DNA of 64,000 nt from JBIQJD01 sp044507695 (GCA_044507695.1 JBIQJD010000016.1:26825-90824), one strand, 5' to 3'; numbered from the stretch's first letter, positions 9,615 to 19,780 are shown. The notes: generated by a model from the letters alone, not told the origin. Made by a program: numbers and translations.

Positions 9615-9660
9615 GGCTGTCTTAATTAAATTCTTTTAAGAAAAATCTGATGGGACAGCC
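9615..9660 (+). terminator. Possible terminator hairpin after the QPSS-domain genes
   Basis: GGCTGTC at 9615-9621 pairs with GACAGCC at 9654-9660 and is followed by a T-rich tract (TCATTTCTT). The loop is long (32 nt) but can form an inner AT-rich stem. It lies 9 bp after a stop codon, so attenuation or termination between the envelope genes and the cytoplasmic genes is plausible. Confidence 0.4.
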
Positions 9661-9684
9661 TCATTTCTTATCCCGAATTTATTC

Positions 9685-10761
9685 ATGAAAAAACTTTCTG
9701 TTAAATCTGTTCGTGATATTGGTCCGCAGCTTACAAAAAACAAACATGAGATGATTGGACAGGATGGAGCGTTTTCAATCCCATTAAACGGGAATGAAAC
9801 TCTCTTTTACTTTGGCGATACATTAATAGGTGAACGGGCCGAAGGTGAAAGTCTCTGGTATCCCGGCGGAAAACCGGTTGGACCGAAAGATATGTCAGGT
9901 ATCGGTAAGATAAAAAAAATGATTAACAATACCGGATTAATTCTTTACGGAAATTCAGTTGAGAATGGCCTCATCAATTTTGAATATATAACTGATGAAA
10001 ATGGAAATATAATACCGCTTATTCCCTTAAATGATGATGAAGATCCGGATGAGATAAGAATCTGGTGTTTGCATGGAGTAAAACTGGGAGAAAAAATTTA
10101 TCTCTTCTTTATTAAGGTAAGAATGATTGAAGAGGGAATTATGCCCGTTAATTTTGAACTGCTCGGCTCCGGAATGGCATCAGCAAAATTTGGTGATTGG
10201 AATTTCAAAAGAATTTATTCTAATAATTCTGATCTCTTCTGGAAAGAAGATGAACCAAAATTTGCATCTGCAATTTTAAAATCTCATCTGGAAGATTGGC
10301 TTTATCTTTACGGTGTAATACAACAGAACTTTGTACAAAACTGTTACCTTGCCCGGGTAAAACAATCCGATTTAGAAAATTTTAACAAGTATGAATATTT
10401 CTGCGGCAGTGAAAACTGGAGTAAAGATATCAGAAATGCAATTCCGGTTTTTACAGGTATGCCAAATGAACTTTCTGTTTCATGGAATGAATATCTGAAT
10501 TGTTACCTCGCCGTTCATTCACTTGATCTTACCGGAAAAATTGTTGGCAGAACCTCTGAAACGCCATGGGGACCCTGGAGTGAGCCGGTTACACTTCACG
10601 TAGTACAGGTTGATAGAAAGATTGATTTGCCTTATCCTGTTTTAATTTATGCTGGCAAAGAACATCCTTCTTTATCTAAAGATAACGGAAGAAAAATCTA
10701 CATAACGTATATAGAGTTTGAAGAATATTATCCGCACTTAATTGAAGTGGAATTAGATTAG
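9685..10761 (+). CDS. Cytoplasmic DUF4185-like beta-propeller protein (probable glycosidase or phosphorylase fold)
   Basis: The 358-residue protein has no signal peptide. It resembles the middle domain of the product of 5535: an early GQDGAFSIPLNGNET and FYFGDTLIGER, a central IWCLHGVKLGEKIYLFF, and a late KEHPSLSKDNGRKIYITYIEF. These repeated W/Y-rich blade motifs fit the five-bladed beta-propeller seen in DUF4185 and related glycosidase-like families. It starts a run of mostly cytoplasmic sugar-processing genes, so a role in breaking down imported oligosaccharides is likely. Catalytic residues were not identified, so a binding function cannot be excluded. Confidence 0.55.
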   Translation: MKKLSVKSVRDIGPQLTKNKHEMIGQDGAFSIPLNGNETLFYFGDTLIGERAEGESLWYPGGKPVGPKDMSGIGKIKKMINNTGLILYGNSVENGLINFEYITDENGNIIPLIPLNDDEDPDEIRIWCLHGVKLGEKIYLFFIKVRMIEEGIMPVNFELLGSGMASAKFGDWNFKRIYSNNSDLFWKEDEPKFASAILKSHLEDWLYLYGVIQQNFVQNCYLARVKQSDLENFNKYEYFCGSENWSKDIRNAIPVFTGMPNELSVSWNEYLNCYLAVHSLDLTGKIVGRTSETPWGPWSEPVTLHVVQVDRKIDLPYPVLIYAGKEHPSLSKDNGRKIYITYIEFEEYYPHLIEVELD

Positions 10762-10826
10762 ATAATTTAATCACAATAATTTATTAATAATTTACAATGT
10801 AAATTTCTTGAACTTAAGGAGATTGA

Positions 10827-12893
10827 ATGATTCCTACTGTTGATGATCTTAAAAGCGATATAATGAAACATAAATCGGGTGATATTTTTAATCCGCCCGG
10901 ATTAACAAATTTCTGGGGCTGTGTGCAATCAGATATTGATATTACCGGAATACGAAGTTTAAACTTTCCTCCGTTTGGCTGCTCAGATATTATTACCGGA
11001 GGATTATTTATTGATGACAGGTATTTCCCTTCAACAGGTACGTTTATCAACTTTCAATGGCTTCCTGACAGGATAGAGCGAACCGCCGAATATAAAGGGG
11101 TAAATTATAAATCAACAACTGTTCTTCCTATCAGGAAAAAAGCTGTTCTTGTTAAACTTGAAATTGAAAACAAAAGCGGTACGGAAAAAAATATTGAATT
11201 AAAATTTGGATTTGTTGGAAGCGTTACAAAGGCAGTAAAATCATGGAATGATGCATTTCCTCCGCTGGAAAGAGATAACAAAATTGAAATTGATAATAAA
11301 AGGAAATCTCTTCTTTATTCAGCACGCCATAGTAATGCATTTCAAATGCAGGGAATATTTCCGTCAGCTGATGAGATAAATTCCTTTGCTGTAAAATCTA
11401 AAATAAAAATTAATGCGGGGGAAAAGAAAAATATTTACTACATAAATGTTGTTGATGATTCAATCGAATCGCTTCAAAAAAATTATGATGAAATTGCTGC
11501 AAATCCTGAAAAAATAATTACAGAAGCTAGCGATGAATGGAATGAAGAAATAAAAGCAGCGTACACTCCGGGCAATTCACGCTTCTCCGGTTTTATGCCA
11601 ACGCTTGAAACTACTGATAAAGAAATAGCAAAACTTTATAACATGGGAGTTCTAGGTGTAATTTATTTTAAGCGTGATAATCCATATTCTGTTCTTGGCA
11701 GAACTTACGATACACTAATGCCGCGTTACTGGCAGTCTGTTACCTTTATCTGGGATTATGCACTAAGCTCACTAACTCACGCGCTGCTTGATCCCGCTGT
11801 AATGAAAAAATATCTCGAGCACTGGATGCTGATGGATATTCATAAACATTTTGGTACCGAATATTTAACAGGCGGACCGGTTGGTCCATGGTATTCCGTA
11901 AATGATTTTGCTCTTTTAAAAATTGCAAAAAATTATTTAAGATTTTCAGGTGATGTGCAATGGCTTGAATCAGAATTAAAGAACAATAATTCTGCCGGGA
12001 AAGTAAAAAATTATCTTCTTAAGTATGCTTCTAACTGGAAGCAATTTAAAACCAAAAGCGGTTTAGCAGATTATGGAGGAATAAATAATCTGCTTGAATG
12101 TGTAAGCACCTATATTCATGAAGTAGCTAGTCTGAATGCAGCAAATGTTTTTAACATGCGTACAGGCGCTGAGATTGCTTCACTTACGGATGAAGAACAA
12201 ACTGCGCAAAGTTTACTGAAAGAAGCCAAAGAATTAATACCTGAAATTCAAAAGTTATATGTTGATGGAAAAGGTTACTGGAATACACGATTCCCGGAAG
12301 ACAATCTTGTAGAAGTAAGACATTGTTATGATTTCATTACAATTTTAAACACGATTTCAGATGAACTATCTGAAAAACAAAAACAGGAGATGACAAACTT
12401 TTTCTTAAATGAACTACAAACCCCAACCTGGATGCACGCACTTTCACCCGGGGATGATAATGTGCTTTTCAGTGTTCGTCCGGATCATCAATGGAACGGC
12501 TCTTATCCTGCATGGCCTGCACAAGCCGCAACCGGATTGTACAAGATTGGCAGAGGTCATATAGCATTTAAATGGCTGAAAGGAATTTCAAGAACCGCCA
12601 ATCAGGGGCCTCTGGGGCAGGCACATTTTGTTGAAACTGCAATTGATCCCGAATCTGGCGGAGCGCGCAAAGCAACGCCCGAAGGACCTTATATAAATGA
12701 TTGGACTGTTTCTTCTAACGGAAGCTGGACAAATGTAATTATTGAATCAATCTTTGGAGTTAATGCCGGATTAAAAAACGGAATTTCCGCAAAGCCTGAT
12801 TTTGGTGAGTTTGATTCAAAAGCTGAATTAAAAAACCTTTCTTATAAAGGAAAGATTTATCATGTAAATAAAGATGGATTGATTGAAGCTTAA
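10827..12893 (+). CDS. (alpha/alpha)6-barrel glycoside hydrolase, family uncertain
   Basis: ATG 10827 is supported by AAGGAG a few bases upstream. The 688-residue protein has no signal peptide. Residues about 1-230 form a beta-sandwich like those in front of glucoamylase/trehalase-type enzymes (VLVKLEIENKSGTEKNIELKF). The rest is a helical barrel, with WQSVTFIWDYALSS, LTGGPVGPWYSVNDFALLKIA and a late RPDHQWNGSYPAWPAQAATG followed by NQGPLGQAHFVE. This layout is shared by several six-hairpin glycosidase families, and I cannot assign one. Acidic residues in the WDYA, ND and DHQWNG regions are candidates for catalysis. The next GH38 gene begins 11 bp downstream, which indicates a shared transcript and probably a shared substrate. 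Confidence 0.65.
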   Translation: MIPTVDDLKSDIMKHKSGDIFNPPGLTNFWGCVQSDIDITGIRSLNFPPFGCSDIITGGLFIDDRYFPSTGTFINFQWLPDRIERTAEYKGVNYKSTTVLPIRKKAVLVKLEIENKSGTEKNIELKFGFVGSVTKAVKSWNDAFPPLERDNKIEIDNKRKSLLYSARHSNAFQMQGIFPSADEINSFAVKSKIKINAGEKKNIYYINVVDDSIESLQKNYDEIAANPEKIITEASDEWNEEIKAAYTPGNSRFSGFMPTLETTDKEIAKLYNMGVLGVIYFKRDNPYSVLGRTYDTLMPRYWQSVTFIWDYALSSLTHALLDPAVMKKYLEHWMLMDIHKHFGTEYLTGGPVGPWYSVNDFALLKIAKNYLRFSGDVQWLESELKNNNSAGKVKNYLLKYASNWKQFKTKSGLADYGGINNLLECVSTYIHEVASLNAANVFNMRTGAEIASLTDEEQTAQSLLKEAKELIPEIQKLYVDGKGYWNTRFPEDNLVEVRHCYDFITILNTISDELSEKQKQEMTNFFLNELQTPTWMHALSPGDDNVLFSVRPDHQWNGSYPAWPAQAATGLYKIGRGHIAFKWLKGISRTANQGPLGQAHFVETAIDPESGGARKATPEGPYINDWTVSSNGSWTNVIIESIFGVNAGLKNGISAKPDFGEFDSKAELKNLSYKGKIYHVNKDGLIEA

Positions 12894-12904
12894 ATGAAAT
12901 ATTA

Positions 12905-15721
12905 ATGATAACAGATTTAAAAATATCTCCGCTTCCTCTGATTAGAAAAGATAATCTTCAGCAGGCATTTGATATTGAAATTATTGCAGATGAAGCTGCT
13001 GGGATTCATCATGCGGGTTTAATTGTTAGAAGAAAACAAAATCAATTTGAGTTTGATCTTGGTTTATCAAGGAATGGACTAAACAGCAAAGAAATTTTTC
13101 TTCCTGAATCTGCTGATGAACAAACAGATGAATTTATTTTTTTGTTTGGTGATGAAAAGATCATCAGAAAAGTTAACGTTAAGCCTGTAAGAAGATGGGA
13201 AATTTTTCTCGTGCTTCACTCTCATACTGATCTTGGTTTTACAGCTCCGGTTTCTGAAGTAGCACAAATCCATAATGATAATACTGATCTTGCAATTCTT
13301 TACTGCAAAGAAACAGAGCACTGGCCTGAAGAAAGCAGATTTAAATGGACTTGTGAAGTCAGCTGGCAGATTCAAAATTATTTAGCGCAGAGAAGTTCTG
13401 CAAAAATTGAAGACTTAATTCAACTTGTTAAAAAAGGATCAATTGATGTTGGTGCGTTGTATTCAGGTGAGTTAACGGAGATTCTCGGACATGAACAAGC
13501 TGTGCGGAGCTTTTATTATTCCGCTGAGCTAAGGTGGAAGTACGGAATTAAAATACAAACTGCAATGCTGTGTGATGTTCCCGGCTGTACAAAAGGATTT
13601 GTCCAGATAATGGCAAAGAGCGGAATTAATAATCTGATACTTGCTGATAATAATTTTATTGCACCCTTTCTGCTGCGCACTGACCTGCCGCGTCCTTTTT
13701 ATTGGGAGGGTGATGATAATTCGAAAGTCCTTTCGTGGTACACTGATCATCCTTTTTACGCATACATTGAAGGTGAAAATTACGGCTTGTCTCAAAGTTA
13801 TCTGCAAACACGGAAAAAGCTTCCGCAAAAATTAATTGATCTTGAGAAAAATGAATACAAGTATAATGAATTTCAACTCCAATATGCGTTTGATAATTTC
13901 AGAATCGAATTTCGTCCCGCCGCAATTGTACGTGAGTGGAATGAGAACTGGGCTTACCCAAAAATAAAATTATCAACGGCATCTGAGTTTTTAAATTTGA
14001 TGAACGAAAAATACTCTTCTCAAATTCCGGTTAGAAAAGGAGATTGGACAAACTGGTGGAGCGGAATTGTTACAGGTTTTCCTGCTGAAACAATCAAATC
14101 AAGAAAATTGCATCATCATATTCCTTCACTTGAAATTTTGAATTCTTGCGTTAATGATGAAGAAAAAATCTGCAACGCTGCATTTAACAAGATGTATGAT
14201 CAATCATTAGCGTTTGATGAGCACAGCGGAAGCGGAATGGTATGGGAGCCTGAATCGGATGAGCAGCAGATGAAAGCATTAGCAGAAGGCTATGGATTTA
14301 TTGAAGAACCTTTTAATGAATCAATTAAAATTGAAGAAAAGCTTTTAGTAAAAATTGCAAATCAGATTTCGAATAATTCATCCAAAGAAAAAATTGCGGT
14401 GTTTAATACATCAAATTTTAAAAGATCGGGAAGAATAAAAATTCAGTTAAACGATAATGAATTAAATTTTTATGCTGAGGATATTCCTCCGCTTGGTTTT
14501 AAAGTTTTTAATCTGAGTGAACAAAATAAATCTTTAAATAATTTGGGTAAGATAGATTCGGATCATGCAAAAGTGGAAAATGAATTTTACAGAATCACGA
14601 CTGATAGTAATACCGGAAAAGTAGTATCAATTTTTAGTAAAGAATTTGAAAAAGAATTAATTAATGGAGGATTTAATTATCCGCTGCTATACGTGCTTCG
14701 TCCGCGCGTTCCGTTTCAAATGGGTAAATTTGTTCCTGAATGGTATAATGGTGAAGCAGTTTCCGGCGAGCTTATTTGTTTCCATGAAAGAATGTCTTCA
14801 CAAACTGATTTGCTTGAAGACGAATTTGGAAGCTTCATACAAATAAAACACAGCTTTGATGATATAGTTTGGCTCACCCAAAAACTTTATCCGGAATACA
14901 AGGATATTAAAATTGAAAATACACTCAATGGAAAATTTATTAATGATTCTGATCTTGTTAAAAAATATTTGAACGATAACGGAATGCTTTATCTACAATT
15001 TAATTTTAACTATGAAAATCCCTTGATAAAATTTGAAGCTTCCTGCGCTGTTATTTTACCGGATACAGAACAATTTAAAGGTTCTTGTAAGGATTATTAT
15101 GCTGTTCAAAATTGGATTCAACTTCATGACTATAAAACTGCACTTAATTTCTGCAGTGTGGATGCACCGCTTGTTGATATTGGAGAAATCGGGCTGCTGA
15201 AATTCAGAAATAATTTTCCTGCTGATACACAGAATTTATTTGTAAGGCTTGCATCTTTAAATGAATTTAACGGAAGAAGCAAATCTCCGTTTTCAAAGAA
15301 TGAAAATCTTAGTTTTAGATTTTCAATATCCGCAGAAAAATTTGATGAGGAATCATCACTTGAAGATGCTCATAAATTTGGTGAAAGAAATAATAAGGAA
15401 ATGTTTGCAGCAATTGTTCCGGCAGGCAATACAGGTTTAATCAGTTCTGATGAATTTTCTTTCATTGAAATTTCTCCGGCTCATATCCAGGTGATGACAA
15501 TGAAAACGGCTGAAGACAACGATGATATTATTATTCGTATCCGCGAAACAAGCGGATATAGAACAAATTGTGTTATAAATTTTCCGGGCAAAAAAAATAC
15601 TTCATGTTACCGCTGCATGATGACTGAAGAAATAGTTGCAGAGTTAAAATCTGAAAAGAATAAAATTACTTTCGAAATGAATCCTTTTTCAATTGAAACA
15701 TTTCGGTTAAGAGTTACATGA
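12905..15721 (+). CDS. Cytoplasmic glycoside hydrolase family 38-like protein
   Basis: This is a second GH38-type enzyme, 938 residues, without a signal peptide. Metal and catalytic positions can be read: HSHTDLGF (H107 and D109), CDVPGC with the expected nucleophile D224, and DEHSGSGMVWE with H440. It differs strongly from the secreted GH38 at 2103, having no N-terminal carbohydrate-binding-like part and a Cys-rich nucleophile motif, so it is not a recent duplicate. The pair suggests one alpha-mannoside or related linkage cut outside and another inside the cell. The stop codon overlaps the start of the downstream esterase gene by 4 bp, so translation is coupled. Exact specificity is not readable. 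Confidence 0.75.
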   Translation: MITDLKISPLPLIRKDNLQQAFDIEIIADEAAGIHHAGLIVRRKQNQFEFDLGLSRNGLNSKEIFLPESADEQTDEFIFLFGDEKIIRKVNVKPVRRWEIFLVLHSHTDLGFTAPVSEVAQIHNDNTDLAILYCKETEHWPEESRFKWTCEVSWQIQNYLAQRSSAKIEDLIQLVKKGSIDVGALYSGELTEILGHEQAVRSFYYSAELRWKYGIKIQTAMLCDVPGCTKGFVQIMAKSGINNLILADNNFIAPFLLRTDLPRPFYWEGDDNSKVLSWYTDHPFYAYIEGENYGLSQSYLQTRKKLPQKLIDLEKNEYKYNEFQLQYAFDNFRIEFRPAAIVREWNENWAYPKIKLSTASEFLNLMNEKYSSQIPVRKGDWTNWWSGIVTGFPAETIKSRKLHHHIPSLEILNSCVNDEEKICNAAFNKMYDQSLAFDEHSGSGMVWEPESDEQQMKALAEGYGFIEEPFNESIKIEEKLLVKIANQISNNSSKEKIAVFNTSNFKRSGRIKIQLNDNELNFYAEDIPPLGFKVFNLSEQNKSLNNLGKIDSDHAKVENEFYRITTDSNTGKVVSIFSKEFEKELINGGFNYPLLYVLRPRVPFQMGKFVPEWYNGEAVSGELICFHERMSSQTDLLEDEFGSFIQIKHSFDDIVWLTQKLYPEYKDIKIENTLNGKFINDSDLVKKYLNDNGMLYLQFNFNYENPLIKFEASCAVILPDTEQFKGSCKDYYAVQNWIQLHDYKTALNFCSVDAPLVDIGEIGLLKFRNNFPADTQNLFVRLASLNEFNGRSKSPFSKNENLSFRFSISAEKFDEESSLEDAHKFGERNNKEMFAAIVPAGNTGLISSDEFSFIEISPAHIQVMTMKTAEDNDDIIIRIRETSGYRTNCVINFPGKKNTSCYRCMMTEEIVAELKSEKNKITFEMNPFSIETFRLRVT

Positions 15722-16956
15722 TAAAATTAATAGCACTGATTTTATTGGTGCAAATTTCTTTGAACTGTATGAACATAATTCAACAAAAAATATCTTTCAA
15801 AAAATTTTTACAAAATATTGAAGACGTTGATCATTCAGCTAAAACAAAATTAACTGATGAATTTTATGAAATAGTTAAAAGTTCTGATTATCCTTTGTTT
15901 GAAAATGATTCAACTGCAATTCTTCTTTACAAAGGAAAAGAAGATTCTGTTTATCTGATTGGTGATATGAGTGAATGGACTGATTTTATTCCGTTGAAGA
16001 AAATTGATGGCACGGATTTATTTTATCATATCGGAAAATATGAACCAGCTGCAAGGCTGGAATATTGGTTCACTTATAAGATAAATGGTTTACCGTTTGT
16101 TGATTCTTTAAATAAGAAAAAATCATTAAATGGATTAGGTGAACTTTCTGTCCTGGCAATGCCCTCTTACATTCCGCATAATTTTTTTAAAGATTATGAA
16201 GAAGGGAAGAAGGGTGGATTAACCGGACTTAAAGAATTTACTGTCCCATCAAATTATATGGAATATGATCATAAAGTGCATGTTTATCTTCCGCCGGATT
16301 ATGATGAGAATAAAAAATATTCAGCAGTATATTTTCAGGACGGATTGGATTATATACAATTCGGTTTAGCTGCACATTCAATTAATGAATTAATAAAATC
16401 ATCGGAAACAGAGCCATTGATTGCGGTTTTCGTAACTCCGCCAAATCTCCATAAGCCCAAAATTCCAAACAGAATGACTGAGTACGGAATGAACGATAAC
16501 TATGTAAAATTTTTTACCGAAGAACTCATTCAATTCATCGAACAAAAATTTTCAATCAATTCATTACCGGAAAAAAGATTGGTTGTTGGTGATTCATACG
16601 GCGGGTTAATTTCTACATACATTGCTTTCAGCAGGGCGGATATTTTTCAGAATGTGTACAGCCAATCAGGTTATCTATCATTTAATGATGATAGAATGAT
16701 TCAATTAATTTCTGATTCACAAAAAAAACAAATTAAACTTTATGTTGATATTGGCACGTACGAAAAAAATGTTGGTGCTGCCTTCCTGCCTGCAACTGAA
16801 AGAAATTTTATTGAAGCTAACAGAAGATTTAAAAATATTCTTGAAAAAAAAGAATATGATTTTATATACCGGGAGTATTGTGAAGGCCACACATGGGGTA
16901 ACTGGCGCAGGCATTTAATTGATGCTCTTAAATATTTTTTTGGAAATCCAAAATGA
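15718..16956 (+). CDS. Esterase of the enterochelin-esterase/esterase-D type
   Basis: The 412-residue protein starts in an ATGA overlap with the GH38 gene. A hydrophobic N terminus (MIKLIALILLVQISLNC) is a signal peptide or a non-canonical lipobox. Residues about 55-145 look like the beta-sandwich that precedes Fes-type esterases (VYLIGDMSEWTDFIPL). The alpha/beta-hydrolase domain follows, with nucleophile elbow GDSYGG (Ser293), a likely acid in YVDIGTYEKN (about residue 344), and His391 in EGHTWGNW. In glycan loci such enzymes usually remove acyl groups (acetyl or feruloyl) that block glycosidases, so that role is inferred here. Carboxylic-ester activity is well supported by the triad; the natural substrate is not known. 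Confidence 0.75.
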   Translation: MIKLIALILLVQISLNCMNIIQQKISFKKFLQNIEDVDHSAKTKLTDEFYEIVKSSDYPLFENDSTAILLYKGKEDSVYLIGDMSEWTDFIPLKKIDGTDLFYHIGKYEPAARLEYWFTYKINGLPFVDSLNKKKSLNGLGELSVLAMPSYIPHNFFKDYEEGKKGGLTGLKEFTVPSNYMEYDHKVHVYLPPDYDENKKYSAVYFQDGLDYIQFGLAAHSINELIKSSETEPLIAVFVTPPNLHKPKIPNRMTEYGMNDNYVKFFTEELIQFIEQKFSINSLPEKRLVVGDSYGGLISTYIAFSRADIFQNVYSQSGYLSFNDDRMIQLISDSQKKQIKLYVDIGTYEKNVGAAFLPATERNFIEANRRFKNILEKKEYDFIYREYCEGHTWGNWRRHLIDALKYFFGNPK

Positions 16957-16984
16957 TACTTGAATCATTTGAGGGAAATAAACT

Positions 16985-17878
16985 ATGAGACTTGGGATTG
17001 ATTTCGGCGGAACGAATATTAAAACCGGAATTTTTTCTGATGACGGAAAGGCAGAATATTTTTCAGAAAGGAAATTACAGGAATTTCTTTCTCCCGGAAA
17101 TTTGCTCGATAATTTGATTGAACATGCAAAACAAATAATCAAAAATTATACTATTTCATCCGGCGGGCTTGCAATAAAAGGATTGATAAACACTGAAACA
17201 GGTGTACTTGAAGATGATATAGGAGCTGGTTCATTGCTCGCTGGAAAAAACCTGAAACAAATTTTCGGAGATACTCTTAAAATTCCATTTAAAGTTGAGA
17301 ATGATGCACGCGCTTATGCATGGGGTGAATATAAATTCGGCGCAGGCAGAGGAAGCAATGCAATGGTTTGCATGACTCTTGGAACCGGCTTTGGATGCGC
17401 AGTTGTTGCTGATGGAAAATCGTATCATGGCGCTGATCCGCTCGGCGGTTTGCTTGGCGGGCATATAAGCATTGATCGGAATGGACAGGAATGTCCGTGC
17501 GGAAATAAAGGCTGTCTCGAACTTTATTGTTCAGCAACTGCTTTTACGAAAATTGTAAATGAAAAACATCCCGAAATAAACTCCGAAAATACACTTGAGA
17601 AATTTTTTGCATTAGTTGAATCAGGTAAGAAAAGATATTTATATACGTTAAAAGAATTTCAGGAAAATCTTTCAATTGGAATTGTGAATGCAATTCATGC
17701 TTACGGTCCTGATACTGTTGTATTGGGCGGCGGTGTGATGAAAAGTGCTCATCTCATTCTGCCGGATTTAATTGAACTTGTTCATAAACGTGCATGGACA
17801 TTTCCAAGAAAAAAAGTTCAGATAAAAGTTTCAGAACTTGGCAACAAAGCTGCAGCGCTTGGCGCAGCGTTCATGTAA
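16985..17878 (+). CDS. ROK-family sugar kinase
   Basis: The 297-residue protein has the N-terminal phosphate-binding loop GIDFGGTNIKTG and a second nucleotide-binding segment GTGFGCAVV. It also has the ROK zinc motif CPCGNKGCLELY (about residues 171-182). No DNA-binding domain precedes it, so it is a kinase and not a ROK repressor. Such enzymes phosphorylate glucose, mannose, fructose or N-acetyl sugars at the 6-OH using ATP. A mannose-6-phosphate-isomerase-like gene follows 44 bp downstream and GH38 genes precede it, so mannose is the most likely substrate. This is an inference from context. Confidence 0.85.
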   Translation: MRLGIDFGGTNIKTGIFSDDGKAEYFSERKLQEFLSPGNLLDNLIEHAKQIIKNYTISSGGLAIKGLINTETGVLEDDIGAGSLLAGKNLKQIFGDTLKIPFKVENDARAYAWGEYKFGAGRGSNAMVCMTLGTGFGCAVVADGKSYHGADPLGGLLGGHISIDRNGQECPCGNKGCLELYCSATAFTKIVNEKHPEINSENTLEKFFALVESGKKRYLYTLKEFQENLSIGIVNAIHAYGPDTVVLGGGVMKSAHLILPDLIELVHKRAWTFPRKKVQIKVSELGNKAAALGAAFM

Positions 17879-17922
17879 AAATTTAATAAACGATTTCATA
17901 ACTAATGTTAATAGGTATTTAA

Positions 17923-19779
17923 ATGACTGACAGCTTACACGATCCGATACAAGACCCTTTCCTGGCACTTCTGCCGGAAAGAATGAAAACTTTTCCGCGC
18001 GGACCTTTTGATACAGCTCCCGCTTTTAAACTAAATGATGGATTAATAGAAAGCGGTTATAAATCTTTGGCTGAAAAGATAATCCGGGCTATTCCAAAAG
18101 GATTAAGAGTTTTGATGATTGATGGATTCCAGGGAGTTAAATGGAATGAGTTTCAAACATCACTTAAAAAAGAATTGGATGCAAAAAAATTTTATGTCTC
18201 TTGGATAAATATTGAGAGCTGCATGCTTTCATCTGAAGAAATAGAAGAAAAGATGAAACCTTTTCTAGGCGGTGATGATCCGATTTTTGGAACGCATTAT
18301 CCATTCGGTGCTGAAATATTTTTTGATGCAAAAAAAATTGCTGATGTAAGAATTCAGGCTGCGGTTGAGCGTGGAAGAAAAGCAGGTGAATTATTAATTA
18401 TTTATGGAACCGGTGCTGCACTTGCAGAACTGTGGGATGAACTGTGGTACATTGATGTTCCAAAAGACCTTATACAAGAATTTGCAAGGAATGGTGAGAT
18501 AAAAAATACCGGTGATGATGTTAAAAGATCATTTAGTGATTTTTACAAACGATCTTATTTTATTGAATGGCCCGCTTTAAATAGATTAAAGAAACAAATT
18601 CTTCCTCATGTTAACCGCTTTATTGATCTGCAGGATATATCTAATCCAACTCACATTTCAGGAAATGATTTAAGAAATGCTTGTAAGGAGTTGAGTGAAT
18701 CTCCGTTCAGGCTTAGACCATGGTTTTATCCCGGACCATGGGGAGGAAAGTTTATGCAGGGACATATGGGACTTGATCCCGATCAGCCAAATTTTGCCTG
18801 GTCATTTGAAATGATAGTTCCTGAGAACGGAATTATATTTGAAAGCGGCGGTGAAAGATTAGAAGCCTCATTTGATTGTTTGATGTATCTTGAATACAAA
18901 AAAGTTCTTGGTGAAAACGCAGCTAAGCAATTTAAATATGAATGGCCGATTCGTTTGGATTATCTCGATACGATAGATGGGGGAAATCTTTCAACACAGC
19001 TTCACCCAAAACCTGATTATATCAGAAAAGAATTTGGTGAAACCATCACTCAGGATGAAACCTATTACATAGTTACAGCAAAACCGGATGCCCAGGTTTA
19101 TCTTGGCTTAACTGAAGAATGTGATCTTCAGGAATTTAAAAATGCACTTGAAAAATCAAGCAGGGAAGGAATTGAAGTTGATATAGATAAATTTGTTTAC
19201 AAAGAAGAAAGCAAGCCGCATGATCTTTTCTGCATTCCGAACGGAAGTGTTCATTGCAGTGGTGAAGGAAATCTTGTGCTCGAAATAAGCGCTACACCTT
19301 ACATCTTCACGTTTAAAATTTATGATTATTTGAGAAGAGATCTTGAAGGAAAACTCAGACCAATAAACCTGGAAAGAGGATTTGAAAATATCCGTCCTGA
19401 AAGAAGAGAGAAATGGGTAAAAGAAAATCTCATTGCCAAACCTGTTTTAATTAATGAAGGTGAAGGTTTCAAGGAGTATGAACTTTATAACAAACCTTTT
19501 ACATTTTATAATATCCACCGGATTGAATTTGATAATCAGTATGAAATGAACACAAACGGAACTGCATATGCAACAAACCTGGTTGAAGGTGAGCAGGTTG
19601 AAATTATTTCTCAAAACGGAAGAAGAACAAAGCTTGCTTATCTTGAATCTATGCTTATTCCTGCTGCCTCAGGGAAAATTAAAATTATCAACAGAGGAAA
19701 CCGGCCCTGTAAAATGGTAATGGTATTTGTGCGCCAGGGAATAGGAGTTACAGAACCACTGAACGATCCGCTTGAGTAA
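17923..19779 (+). CDS. Long class I mannose-6-phosphate-isomerase-like protein
   Basis: The 618-residue product is much longer than a standard type I isomerase (about 300-400). Residues about 1-230 look like a degenerate nucleoside-kinase/P-loop-like domain (GLRVLMIDGFQGVKWNEF, LLIIYGTGAALAELWDELW). I see no intact Walker A motif. The cupin isomerase part follows from about residue 265, with FRLRPWFYPGPWGGKFM, the metal-binding motif NLSTQLHPKPDY (Gln and His), ETYYIVTAKP, and the second conserved site FCIPNGSVHCSGEGNL. It would convert mannose-6-phosphate to fructose-6-phosphate. It lies next to the ROK kinase and GH38 genes, which supports that role. The function of the N-terminal domain is not known. 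Confidence 0.7.
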   Translation: MTDSLHDPIQDPFLALLPERMKTFPRGPFDTAPAFKLNDGLIESGYKSLAEKIIRAIPKGLRVLMIDGFQGVKWNEFQTSLKKELDAKKFYVSWINIESCMLSSEEIEEKMKPFLGGDDPIFGTHYPFGAEIFFDAKKIADVRIQAAVERGRKAGELLIIYGTGAALAELWDELWYIDVPKDLIQEFARNGEIKNTGDDVKRSFSDFYKRSYFIEWPALNRLKKQILPHVNRFIDLQDISNPTHISGNDLRNACKELSESPFRLRPWFYPGPWGGKFMQGHMGLDPDQPNFAWSFEMIVPENGIIFESGGERLEASFDCLMYLEYKKVLGENAAKQFKYEWPIRLDYLDTIDGGNLSTQLHPKPDYIRKEFGETITQDETYYIVTAKPDAQVYLGLTEECDLQEFKNALEKSSREGIEVDIDKFVYKEESKPHDLFCIPNGSVHCSGEGNLVLEISATPYIFTFKIYDYLRRDLEGKLRPINLERGFENIRPERREKWVKENLIAKPVLINEGEGFKEYELYNKPFTFYNIHRIEFDNQYEMNTNGTAYATNLVEGEQVEIISQNGRRTKLAYLESMLIPAASGKIKIINRGNRPCKMVMVFVRQGIGVTEPLNDPLE

Positions 19780-19780
19780 A

